From Nitrospirota bacterium (GTDB lineage: Bacteria; Nitrospirota; Nitrospiria; Nitrospirales; Nitrospiraceae): a stretch of 12,389 nucleotides of DNA. The stretch lies in contig SCVQ01000573.1 of the NCBI GenBank assembly GCA_004296865.1, forward strand, positions 1 to 12,389. Reading direction: 5' to 3'. Positions 1 to 6,961 of the stretch are shown here, piece after piece. The stretch's first letter is position 1; each line of letters opens with the position of its first letter. Position numbers and translations under genes: made by a program. The notes under the pieces are model-generated. The model was given only the letters and a program-made list of their open reading frames with translations, was not told the DNA's origin and ran no database searches.

Positions 1-483
1 GACCATGACGTGGACGCAACGATGCGGACAATGACCGATGCCCCGTACTTGCTCCATGTGCCAACGATGACCGGCGGTATGGGGGCCAGCGAGGTCCGGC
101 GCTTCTATGCGAACTACTTCGTCGGGAAATGGCCGGCTGATACAAAGGTATCACAGGTTTCACGAATGGTCGACGGCGATCAAGTGGTGGACGAGATCAT
201 CGTGAGCTTTACCCACGACAAGCTGCTGGAGTTTATGTTGCCCGGCGTCTCACCGACCGGCAAGCCCGTGGTCCTGCCGCTCGTGGTCGTCATGAAGTTC
301 GAGGGCGGCAAGATCGCGCACGAACATATCTACTGGGACCAGGCCTCGCTGCTGGCCCAGGTTGGACTGCTCGATCCTCAGACCTTGCCGATCACCGGCG
401 CGGAACAGGCCGAGCGGTTGCTGGACAAGTCACTGCCGCTCAACACGCTGATCGAGCAGTTTCAGAAACCTCCAACCCAGTAA
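1..483 (+). CDS. NTF2/SnoaL-like protein, 3' part (left-truncated)
   Basis: The reading frame is open to the left edge, so the start codon lies outside the window; 160 residues are visible before the TAA at 481-483. A GTG at 10 and ATGs at 22 and 31 are in frame but probably internal, because the visible part begins inside the conserved region. The pattern HVPTMTGG, then FYANYF, then a DEIIVSFTHD strand, then LPGVSPTGK, then AHEHIYWDQASLLAQVGLLD matches the NTF2-like/SnoaL fold group of small alpha+beta barrel proteins, some annotated beside carboxymethylenebutenolidases. It could be a stand-alone protein missing about 20-25 N-terminal residues, or the C-terminal domain of a dienelactone hydrolase fusion. 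The substrate is unknown. A 254-bp gap separates it from the next gene, so it is probably not part of the complex I operon. The family call is by eye. Confidence 0.75.
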   Translation, partial: DHDVDATMRTMTDAPYLLHVPTMTGGMGASEVRRFYANYFVGKWPADTKVSQVSRMVDGDQVVDEIIVSFTHDKLLEFMLPGVSPTGKPVVLPLVVVMKFEGGKIAHEHIYWDQASLLAQVGLLDPQTLPITGAEQAERLLDKSLPLNTLIEQFQKPPTQ

Positions 484-525
484 GCCGGGCGGACTATCCC
501 AGGTCCGGAGGCTGGACCTCGCAAA

Positions 526-542
526 GGCCTCGCGCCGAGGCC
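526..542 (+). terminator. GC-rich hairpin, possible weak terminator
   Basis: A perfect 7-bp stem, GGCCTCG/CGAGGCC, encloses a 3-nt loop 42 bases after the NTF2-like gene. A second hairpin, 501-519, precedes it. No T-run follows (the next bases are CCTTCGCC), so intrinsic termination would be weak; it may instead stabilise the 3' end or be incidental. Confidence 0.3.
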
Positions 543-686
543 CCTTCGCCAGAATCGGCCGATGATCCAACCGACAATTACCTGTTTGCATTTCTAATTC
601 TGGTAGGTCTTTCGGCCTATCCGCCGCCGGATCACTCTCACCGACCAAATCGGCCAAAACCCCCTGGCGTTTCAAGGTCTTTGCGC

Positions 687-716
687 TTGACTTGCCCTTG
701 TACCTACGGCTAATGT
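687..716 (+). promoter_or_regulatory. Candidate sigma70-like promoter for midA-nuo
   Basis: TTGACT at 687-692 matches five of six bases of the -35 consensus. After an 18-bp spacer, TAATGT at 711-716 is a poor -10 (three of six). Transcription would start near 722-724, leaving a short leader before the midA start at 738 or 759. Position and orientation fit an operon promoter, but the -10 is weak and other promoters, including ones inside the operon, are possible. Confidence 0.3.
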
Positions 717-737
717 AACGCTCCATTTGGGTCTGCC

Positions 738-1997
738 ATGATGATGGGAGAGCCTGTCTTGAAGCAGCCTACTAACATCGGTCATCCCCGTCTAGTCGCC
801 GCGATCGCCGCGGAAATCCAGGCGTCCGGGCCAATCACCTTTGCCCATTTCATGGACCTGGCCCTCTACCACCCCGAATTCGGCTACTACACCCATACAA
901 ACGATGCGGTCGCTGAACATACTGCCGGCGAAGATCGGATCGGCCCGGATCGAACGTGTGAAGATCGCATCGGATGGTCCGGCGATTTCTACACCAGCTC
1001 GGACGTCCATCCTGCGCTCTCTCACGCACTGGCACGACAGGTCCGCCAGATCGACGACCTGCTCGGCCGGCCCGATCCCTTCACGGTCATCGAGATGGGC
1101 GCGGGCAAGGGCCTCCTGGCCCGCGACTTTCTGGCAGCCAGCGAGAAAGACTCGGCCTCCTTTTTCAACCGCCTCCGCTATGTGCTCGTCGAGCGCAGCC
1201 AGGCCATGCAGGCTTCGCAACGGGCCCACCTGGCCCCCTGGATGAACGCACAAGGCCGCGTTTCCTGGCTCGACGGCCTGGAAGAATTGGCATCCGGCAG
1301 CGTGACCGGCGTGATGCTGTCCAACGAACTGGTGGATGCCTTTCCCATCCACCGCATCACGATCGGCGACGGCGAGCCGAAAGAAATCTTCGTGGACTAT
1401 CAAGACGGGCGGTTCTGCGAGAGGCTGCAGCCTCTCTCCACCCCAGCCCTGTCGGACTACCTGCAACGCCTTGCGCAGTTGGAGATCACGCTCCCGGAGG
1501 GGTACAAGACCGAGATCAACCTGGACGCCCTCGCCTGGATGAAACACGTGGCGCGGGTGTTGGGGCGCGGGGTCGTCATCACGATCGACTACGGCCACAC
1601 GGCGCAGGACCTCTACGGGCCGGATCGGCGCAAGGGCACGCTCCTATGCTACCATCGGCAAATGACGTCGGAGACTCCCTACGAGCGGGTGGGACGCCAG
1701 GACATGACGGCCCACGTGGACTTCACGAGCTTAGCGGCAGTGGGTGAAGACGCGGGCCTGCGCGTGACCGGGTTCACGAATCAAATGAGCTTCCTCATGG
1801 GCCTCGGCGTCGAGCAACTGATCGAGTCGTTGGAGCCGGGATCGGCGGAATTCCAGTCGCTCATCCAGTTGCTGAAGCCGGAAGGCATGGGGCGGACGTT
1901 CAAGATCCTGATCCAGCATAAGGGCCTGGCCTCGCCGGAATTAGACGGGATCAGGTTCAAACCTTTTTTCGGCTCGGTGCTGGCCATGAAGAGCTAA
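738..1997 (+). CDS. midA: MidA/NDUFAF7-family SAM-dependent methyltransferase (complex I assembly factor)
   Basis: This 419-residue protein belongs to the DUF185/COG1565 family. Its mitochondrial member NDUFAF7 (MidA) dimethylates an arginine of the complex I 49-kDa subunit, the NuoD homologue. Visible motifs in order: ALYHPEFGYY (42-51), GDFYTS (82-87), SAM-binding motif I EMGAGKG (119-125), SNELVDAFPIHR (195-206), ITIDYG (281-286) and QDMTAHVDFT (321-330). A roughly 20-residue stretch between the first two motifs contains a repeated EDRIG and looks like a lineage insertion. The start is uncertain: ATG 738 (followed by two more ATGs) has no ribosome site, whereas TTG 759 follows GGGAG at 746-750 with 8 nt spacing. 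The gene sits just before nuoA, and its stop codon lies inside a palindromic element. A role in maturing NuoCD is inferred from family and context. Confidence 0.9.
   Translation: MMMGEPVLKQPTNIGHPRLVAAIAAEIQASGPITFAHFMDLALYHPEFGYYTHTNDAVAEHTAGEDRIGPDRTCEDRIGWSGDFYTSSDVHPALSHALARQVRQIDDLLGRPDPFTVIEMGAGKGLLARDFLAASEKDSASFFNRLRYVLVERSQAMQASQRAHLAPWMNAQGRVSWLDGLEELASGSVTGVMLSNELVDAFPIHRITIGDGEPKEIFVDYQDGRFCERLQPLSTPALSDYLQRLAQLEITLPEGYKTEINLDALAWMKHVARVLGRGVVITIDYGHTAQDLYGPDRRKGTLLCYHRQMTSETPYERVGRQDMTAHVDFTSLAAVGEDAGLRVTGFTNQMSFLMGLGVEQLIESLEPGSAEFQSLIQLLKPEGMGRTFKILIQHKGLASPELDGIRFKPFFGSVLAMKS
930..973 (+). repeat. In-frame 30-nt near-duplication within midA
   Basis: GAAGATCGGATCGG (930-943) recurs as GAAGATCGCATCGG (960-973), 13 of 14 bases identical and exactly 30 nt apart. 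It encodes EDRIG twice (residues 65-69 and 75-79), ten residues apart. This suggests a small in-frame duplication in a loop just before the conserved GDFYTS motif. Confidence 0.6.
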
Positions 1998-2072
1998 TGG
2001 CATATAGCTGATGGCAAGAAAAGTTTCGCTAGTCCGAACCATACGCTATCTGCCATGAGCCATTCGCTCTTC
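1988..2072. repeat. Heptamer palindrome element 1 (midA-nuoA), NNATGGC type
   Basis: The left arm runs in 7-nt steps: GAAGAGC, TAATGGC, ATATAGC, TGATGGC. The reverse complement of the right arm gives GAAGAGC, GAATGGC, TCATGGC, AGATAGC. The last five bases of each unit match in register while the first two vary. The central core starts GCAAGAA at 2014 and ends TCCGAACC at 2040. The left arm covers the last codons and the TAA stop of midA; the right arm ends 11 nt before the nuoA start. It lacks a T-run, so it is not an obvious terminator. Confidence 0.8.
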
Positions 2073-2083
2073 GGAATTAAATT

Positions 2084-2455
2084 ATGTCCAACGAATCAGT
2101 GCCGCTGAATTATATCCCGATCCTGATCTTCATCATGATCGCCCTGGGCTTCGGGGTCGTGTCGCTTTTGGCCGGCCGGGTGGTCCGACCGAGCAAGCCT
2201 TATCGGGCCAAGCTGACGCCCTACGAGAGCGGCAGCCCCCTCTTCTCCGATGCGCGCATCCAGTTCCCGATGCGGTACTACGTCATCGCCATGTTGTTCG
2301 TCATCTTCGACATCGAGATCGTGTTCATGTTCCCCTGGGCGGTGAGCTATCGCAAGCTGGGGCTGCTCGGCCTGCTGGAAATGGGGCTGTTTATCGGCGT
2401 TCTGATCGTGGGCTTCTGGTACGCCTGGAGGAAAGGCGCGCTGGAGTGGGACTGA
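2084..2455 (+). CDS. nuoA: NADH-quinone oxidoreductase subunit A
   Basis: NuoA is a small membrane subunit at the quinone-site end of complex I, related to mitochondrial ND3. The 123-residue protein has the usual three membrane segments (about 10-31, 64-86 and 95-116). The loop between the first two contains YESGSPLFSDARIQFPMRYY (47-66), and FDIEIVFMFPWA (75-86) carries the conserved acidic residues of the second helix. The position of the ND3 switch cysteine is a serine here (Ser49), as in the E. coli protein. The ATG at 2084 follows a weak GGA (2073-2075) and an ATTAAA tract. It is the first nuo gene, 86 bp after midA. Confidence 0.97.
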   Translation: MSNESVPLNYIPILIFIMIALGFGVVSLLAGRVVRPSKPYRAKLTPYESGSPLFSDARIQFPMRYYVIAMLFVIFDIEIVFMFPWAVSYRKLGLLGLLEMGLFIGVLIVGFWYAWRKGALEWD

Positions 2456-2530
2456 CGGAAAGCTATCAGCCATCAGCATTCAGCCGTCAGCTTTCCGAAC
2501 TGCTGAAAGCTGAGAGCTAACAGCTTACGG
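2456..2530. repeat. Heptamer palindrome element 2 (nuoA-nuoB), NNTCAGC type
   Basis: The left arm is GGAAAGC, TATCAGC, CATCAGC, ATTCAGC, CGTCAGC. The reverse complement of the right arm is CGTAAGC, TGTTAGC, TCTCAGC, TTTCAGC. Two perfect 9-bp stems share bases 2489-2495 and so exclude each other: 2456-2464 with 2489-2497, and 2487-2495 with 2505-2513. The middle contains TTTCCGAAC, resembling one end of the core seen in other elements. The array starts at the base after the nuoA stop and ends at the nuoB ribosome site. Confidence 0.8.
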
Positions 2531-2532
2531 AG
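2529..2532 (+). promoter_or_regulatory. nuoB ribosome binding site
   Basis: GGAG lies 8 nt before the ATG at 2541, directly at the end of the right repeat arm. It supports that start codon. Confidence 0.6.
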
Positions 2533-2540
2533 CTTCTGTT

Positions 2541-3020
<480 letters not shown>

Positions 3021-3128
3021 GCGAATGGCGAAGAGCCTATGGCGAATGGCATATGGCCGATGGTAAGAAAATCGTTCCGCGAAGCTTGTGATACTCGTCT
3101 TACTATAAGCTATTAGCCATACGCTCTT
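3021..3128. repeat. Heptamer palindrome element 3 (nuoB-nuoCD), NNATGGC type
   Basis: The left arm begins right after the nuoB stop: GAAGAGC (3030-3036), CTATGGC, GAATGGC, ATATGGC, CGATGGT, preceded by GCGAATGGC. The right arm, reverse complemented, reads AAGAGC, GTATGGC, TAATAGC, TTATAGT. The centre starts GTAAGAAAA (3063) and contains TTCCG, a degenerate form of the core in elements 1 and 4. It is the longest of the spacers and visibly more A+T-rich than the genes. It ends 9 nt before the nuoCD start. Confidence 0.78.
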
Positions 3129-3137
3129 GTTATAAGC

Positions 3138-4886
3138 ATGCATTCACTACTCGAAACACTAAAAACCAGGTTCCCCGAGGCCGTCCTGTCGGTGAAGGAA
3201 GACACGGAGCGCGGCGAACTCTCCCTGCGCGTGGCCGCCCCCTGCTTGCTGGAGGTCGCCACCTTCCTCCATGACGACCCTTCGGCTGCCTTCGACCACA
3301 TCACCGACATCTGTTCGGCCGACTATCCGGATGATACAGAGCGCTTCGAAGTAATTTACCACTTCCTGTCGCTTCCGCACCGCACCCGCATTCGTATCAA
3401 AGCCCGGGTGACGGAGGACGACCCGACAATCGCCTCGGTCACCGGCATCTGGAAGGGGGCCAACTTCCTGGAGCGGGAGGTCTATGACCTCATGGGCATC
3501 CGCTTCAGCGGCCATCCCGACTTGCGGCGGATCCTCATGCCGGAGGACTACGACGAAGGCCACCCCCTGCGAAAGGACTTCCCCACCGAAGGCAGGGGCT
3601 GGCGGAGCCGGTTCGAGTTCATCCCGCGGCTGGACGAACCGGCGGCGGAAGGGCTCGACGAGGACATCTCGGAGGAACAAAGGAAGGTGTTTGTGTCCGA
3701 GTCCGGCCCCTCTTCCCATCGGACCGAAGAACTGCTGCTGAACATGGGGCCGCAGCACCCCGCAACCCACGGGGTCTTGCGGGTCGTGCTCGAATTGGAC
3801 GGCGAACGGATCGTCAAGGCGACGCCGGATATGGGGTACCTGCACCGAGGAGTGGAGAAGCTGGCCGAAGGGCTGGCCTACATGCAAATCATCCCCCACA
3901 CGGACCGGCTCGACTACATCTGCTCGATGAGCAATAACTACGCCTACGTGCGTGCGGTGGAGAAGCTGCTGAAGCTGGAGATCCCCGAGCGGGCGGAATA
4001 TATCCGGACCATCGTGGCCGAGATGCAGCGCATCGTCGGACATCTCTTCTGGCTGGGGACCCAGGCCCTGGACATCGGCGCCATGACGGTTTTCTTCTGG
4101 ACCTTCCGCGAGCGCGAGGTCCTGTTGGACCTGTTCGAGAAACTCTGCGGCGCCCGGCTCACGCTGAACTATTTCCGCATCGGCGGAGTGGACAGCGACT
4201 TCACCCCGGATTTGGTCCAGCGGCTGACCGCCTTTCTGGAAGCCTTTCCCGGCCACATCAAGGAATATGAGGAGTTGCTCCAGACGAACCGGATCTGGGT
4301 GGGCCGCACGAAGAATGTGGCGGTCATTTCCGCTGAAGACGCGATCAACTTCGGCCTCACCGGGCCGGTGCTCCGGGCCTCCGGCGTCGCCTACGACGTA
4401 CGAAAGCTGGAGCCCTACGGCGCCTACGGCAAAGTCGAGTGGGAAGTGCCGGTCGGCAAGAACGGCGACACCTACGACCGCTACTGGGTCCGAATGGAAG
4501 AGATGCGCCAGAGCAGCCGCATCATCGCGCAATGCCTGGCCCAGATGCCCGAGGGTCCCATCGTGGCCGACGCACCCCAGATCGTCCCGCCGCCCAAGGT
4601 CAAGGTCATGCGGGACATGGAGAGCTTGATCCATCACTTCATTCTCTTCACGCACGGGTTCAAGCCGCCCAAGGCCGAGACCTACTGCGCGACCGAGGCG
4701 CCCAAGGGCGAGTTGGGCTTCTTCATCATCAGCGACGGGAGCCCGCGCCCCTACCGGATGAAGATCCGCTCTCCGTCCTTCGTCCACATGGGAGCCTTCG
4801 ACCACATGGCGCGGGGTTATTTGATTTCCGACATCATCACGATCTTCGGCACCTACGATATCGTGATGGGGGAATGTGACAGATAG
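3138..4886 (+). CDS. nuoCD: NADH-quinone oxidoreductase fused subunits C and D
   Basis: One 582-residue protein combines the 30-kDa NuoC and 49-kDa NuoD subunits, which form the peripheral-arm core around the quinone site. NuoC spans about 1-165, with the signature EREVYDLMGI (112-121), FSGHPDLRRILMPEDY (123-138) and GHPLRKDFP (141-149). A charged linker (about 165-197) leads into NuoD, which starts near LLLNMGPQHPATHG (199-212). His207 and Tyr260 (in DRLDY) correspond to the quinone-binding His59 and Tyr108 of the bovine subunit. Arg237 in YLHRGVEK corresponds to the arginine methylated by NDUFAF7 in mammals. C-D fusion is also known in E. coli and other lineages. No clear ribosome site precedes ATG 3138. 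Confidence 0.97.
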   Translation: MHSLLETLKTRFPEAVLSVKEDTERGELSLRVAAPCLLEVATFLHDDPSAAFDHITDICSADYPDDTERFEVIYHFLSLPHRTRIRIKARVTEDDPTIASVTGIWKGANFLEREVYDLMGIRFSGHPDLRRILMPEDYDEGHPLRKDFPTEGRGWRSRFEFIPRLDEPAAEGLDEDISEEQRKVFVSESGPSSHRTEELLLNMGPQHPATHGVLRVVLELDGERIVKATPDMGYLHRGVEKLAEGLAYMQIIPHTDRLDYICSMSNNYAYVRAVEKLLKLEIPERAEYIRTIVAEMQRIVGHLFWLGTQALDIGAMTVFFWTFREREVLLDLFEKLCGARLTLNYFRIGGVDSDFTPDLVQRLTAFLEAFPGHIKEYEELLQTNRIWVGRTKNVAVISAEDAINFGLTGPVLRASGVAYDVRKLEPYGAYGKVEWEVPVGKNGDTYDRYWVRMEEMRQSSRIIAQCLAQMPEGPIVADAPQIVPPPKVKVMRDMESLIHHFILFTHGFKPPKAETYCATEAPKGELGFFIISDGSPRPYRMKIRSPSFVHMGAFDHMARGYLISDIITIFGTYDIVMGECDR

Positions 4887-4887
4887 A

Positions 4888-4980
4888 CAAAGAGCATATG
4901 GCAAATGGCTTATGGCCGATAGCAAGGAGTTCAGCTCGCTCCGGACCATAAGCCATACGCCATAAGCCATTAGCTCTTCG
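4888..4980. repeat. Heptamer palindrome element 4 (nuoCD-nuoE), NNATGGC type
   Basis: This is the cleanest element. Left units are CAAAGAGC, ATATGGC, AAATGGC, TTATGGC, CGATAGC; right units, reverse complemented, are CGAAGAGC, TAATGGC, TTATGGC, GTATGGC, TTATGGT. The fixed five bases pair in register, whereas the two leading bases mostly do not, so the folded form would be short helices separated by small internal loops; slipped registers also pair well. The core GCAAGG...TCCGGACC (4922-4947) closely resembles that of element 1. It ends 9 nt before nuoE and is followed by ATTAAA. Confidence 0.85.
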
Positions 4981-4989
4981 ATTAAAGAG

Positions 4990-5517
4990 ATGCTGAAAGA
5001 AAAATACAAAGCTGAGATCGACGAGATTCTGAGCCGGTATCCGGTGCGGCGGTCGGCCTTGCTGCCCTTGCTCTACCTGGCCCAGCAGGAAGAGGGGTAC
5101 GTGAGCGAGCCGGCGATGAAGGAGATCGCGTCCATCCTGCGGCTCACCCCCCCGCAGGTCTATGAGACGGTCACCTTCTACACGATGTTCAACCTCAAGC
5201 CGATCGGGAGGTTTCACATCCAGGTCTGCAAGTCGCTCATGTGTGCCCTGGTCGGCTCCGATCCCCTCATCGGGTGGCTGGAGGCCAAGTTGGATGTCAA
5301 GCCGGGCGACACGACGAAGGACGGGCTGTTCACGTTGAGCAAGGTGGAATGCCTGGGTGCCTGCGGGACCGGCCCCATGATGCAGATCAACAGCGACTAT
5401 TACGAGCGGCTGACCGAAGAGAAAGTGGATCGGATTCTGGCCGACTTGAAGCGCGACGGCACTTCGACGCTCAAGAGCGGCCCCTTCATGTGGCCGGAAC
5501 CGGCGCAACGGGCGTGA
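4990..5517 (+). CDS. nuoE: NADH-quinone oxidoreductase subunit E (24 kDa, N1a cluster)
   Basis: NuoE is the thioredoxin-fold subunit of the NADH dehydrogenase module and carries the off-path [2Fe-2S] cluster N1a. In this 175-residue protein the ligands are Cys80 and Cys85 (VCKSLMC) and Cys121 and Cys125 (CLGAC), in the classical C-x4-C and C-x3-C pattern. The N-terminal helical part (about 1-70) contains LLPLLYLAQQEEGYVSE and PPQVYETVTFYTMF, typical of the family. The ATG at 4990 follows ATTAAAGAG. The TGA stop at 5515 is part of the next palindromic element. It is followed by nuoF and nuoG, giving the usual E-F-G block. Confidence 0.97.
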   Translation: MLKEKYKAEIDEILSRYPVRRSALLPLLYLAQQEEGYVSEPAMKEIASILRLTPPQVYETVTFYTMFNLKPIGRFHIQVCKSLMCALVGSDPLIGWLEAKLDVKPGDTTKDGLFTLSKVECLGACGTGPMMQINSDYYERLTEEKVDRILADLKRDGTSTLKSGPFMWPEPAQRA

Positions 5518-5597
5518 AGCGTCATTCGTATCTCGTCGCTCGCAAGAAAGAAATCCGAGATGTCTAACGCTTCACGCTTCACGAGTGACGTTTCACG
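5513..5597. repeat. Heptamer palindrome element 5 (nuoE-nuoF), NCGTGAA type
   Basis: Left units step by seven: GCGTGAA, GCGTCAT, TCGTATC, TCGTCGC. Reverse-complemented right units are TCGTGAA, ACGTCAC, TCGTGAA, GCGTGAA, GCGTTAG. The outermost 17 bases of the arms (5513-5529 and 5581-5597) are complementary with two mismatches. The core starts GCAAGAA at 5542 and contains TCCGAG at 5554-5559. The nuoE stop TGA lies in the first unit. An in-frame GTG at 5585 lies inside the right arm, which argues against it as the nuoF start. Confidence 0.78.
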
Positions 5598-5608
5598 AGA
5601 TTAAAGCA

Positions 5609-6919
5609 ATGCCCAAGCACGAGCCAGTCCTGTTAAAGAACATGCTGCAGCCGGGCTACACCGGCTCGCTCGCGGACTACGAGCGGGCGGGCGGCTATCA
5701 GGCCCTGAGGACGGTCCTCGGCAAGATCCCGCCGGCGGAAGTGACCCACATGGTTATAAAGTCCGGCTTGCGAGGGCGCGGCGGCGCCGGCTTCCCGACC
5801 GGCGTCAAGTGGGGCTTCCTCCCGAAAGACTACACAGGACCCAAGTACCTCTGTTGCAACGCCGACGAGAGCGAGCCGGGGACGTTCAAGGACCGCCAGT
5901 TGATGGAGCGCGACCCCCACCAAGTGCTGGAAGGGATCGCGATCGCCTGCTATGCCATCGGCGTCGAGACGGCCTACATCTACATCCGCGGCGAGTTCGC
6001 CCTGGGCGCAAAAATCCTGGAGGCGGCGATCCGTGAAGCCCGCGCGGCCGGCTATCTAGGCACCAACGTGCTCGGCACCGGCCGCACGATGAATGTCTGG
6101 GTGCATCGAGGCGCAGGCGCCTACATCTGCGGCGAGGAAACGGCGCTGCTGGAATCATTGGAAGGCAAACGGGGCCTGCCCCGCGTGAAGCCCCCGTTCC
6201 CTGCCACGCACGGCCTCTACAACAAGCCAACCGTGGTGAACAACGTGGAGACCCTGGCCAACTTGCCGCACATCATTACCCGCGGCCCTGACTGGTTCGC
6301 CTCGATCGGGTCGCCGCCCAAGAGCGCCGGCACCCGCATCTTCTGCGTGAGCGGCCACGTCAAACGGCCGGGTAACTATGAAGTGCCGATGGGCATCACC
6401 TGCCGGGAATTGATCTTCGAGCAGGCGGGAGGGATGCGGTCGGACAAGCCGCTCAAGGCCTTTATCCCGGGCGGGGCCTCGGCCCCGTTTCTGACCCCCG
6501 ACCATCTGGACGTGAAGCTGGACTTCGAATCGGTGGCTCAAGCCGGCTCCATGCTCGGGTCCGGCGGCGTCACGGTCATGGAAGAAGGCACCGACATGGT
6601 CTGGGCCGCGCTGCGCCTGACGGAGTTTTTCTATCACGAGTCCTGCGGCAAGTGCAGCCCCTGCCGCGAGGGCAGTTCCTGGCTGGTCCAGACCCTGCGC
6701 CGCATCGTGGCCGGACAGGGACGGATGCAGGACCTTGAAACGCTGACCGATTTGTGCCAGAACATCGCGGGGCGGACGGTCTGCGCCTTCGGCGACGCCG
6801 AGGTATCGCCGATTCTGAGCACGCTGAAGTACTGGCGGCACGAATACGAGGCGCTCATCCGCGCAGCGGAAGCCGACGGGCCGACGGAGTTGCTCATGCC
6901 GACCGCAGCGAGACATTAG
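5609..6919 (+). CDS. nuoF: NADH-quinone oxidoreductase subunit F (51 kDa, FMN and N3)
   Basis: NuoF oxidises NADH and passes electrons through FMN to cluster N3. From ATG 5609 the protein has 436 residues. The glycine-rich flavin/NADH segment GLRGRGGAGFPTGVKW is at 53-68, NADESEPGTFKDR at 84-96, and GAGAYICGEETALLES at 168-183. N3 ligands are Cys346, Cys349 and Cys352 (SCGKCSPC) plus Cys392. An upstream in-frame GTG (5585) would add eight residues, but it falls inside a repeat arm; ATG 5609 follows GAGATTAAAG, much like the nuoE leader, and gives the usual N-terminus. The gene is followed after 42 bp by nuoG. Identification is secure; only the start is a choice. Confidence 0.97.
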   Translation: MPKHEPVLLKNMLQPGYTGSLADYERAGGYQALRTVLGKIPPAEVTHMVIKSGLRGRGGAGFPTGVKWGFLPKDYTGPKYLCCNADESEPGTFKDRQLMERDPHQVLEGIAIACYAIGVETAYIYIRGEFALGAKILEAAIREARAAGYLGTNVLGTGRTMNVWVHRGAGAYICGEETALLESLEGKRGLPRVKPPFPATHGLYNKPTVVNNVETLANLPHIITRGPDWFASIGSPPKSAGTRIFCVSGHVKRPGNYEVPMGITCRELIFEQAGGMRSDKPLKAFIPGGASAPFLTPDHLDVKLDFESVAQAGSMLGSGGVTVMEEGTDMVWAALRLTEFFYHESCGKCSPCREGSSWLVQTLRRIVAGQGRMQDLETLTDLCQNIAGRTVCAFGDAEVSPILSTLKYWRHEYEALIRAAEADGPTELLMPTAARH

Positions 6920-6961
6920 CGCGGGATGACTTTACAGGCTTTCTAACTTTACGACTGATTT

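Larger units (their letters stand above)
484..737. other. Intergenic spacer before the midA-nuo operon
   Basis: These 254 bases hold no convincing gene. Two GC-rich hairpins occur near the left end: AGGTCC/GGACCT at 501-519 and GGCCTCG/CGAGGCC at 526-542. A possible promoter lies at 687-716. The heptamer palindromes seen between the nuo genes are absent here, in contrast to the operon. A minus-strand open frame of 98 codons crosses it but overlaps the end of the upstream gene and has no recognisable motif. Confidence 0.6.

Noticed and set aside
430..726. Minus-strand 98-codon open frame in the spacer before midA
   Set aside because: It overlaps the end of the upstream gene, has no visible ribosome site or recognisable motif, and its composition looks random; kept only as a remote possibility.
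3621..3740. nuoCD fusion as a sequencing or assembly error
   Set aside because: The frame is continuous through a linker with normal codon use, and nuoC-nuoD fusions are well known in several bacterial groups.
3159..5009. A 616-codon open frame on the minus strand opposite nuoCD
   Set aside because: It mirrors a strongly supported gene, is rich in His, Asp, Val and Gly as expected from reverse-complemented G+C-rich codons, and shows no domain motif.
5585..5608. GTG 5585 as the nuoF start
   Set aside because: It lies inside the right arm of palindromic element 5, and ATG 5609 has a leader resembling that of nuoE and gives the usual N-terminus.
6930..6954. ACTTTAC repeated twice in the nuoF-nuoG spacer
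   Set aside because: Only seven bases, with no array or complementarity; within chance expectation.
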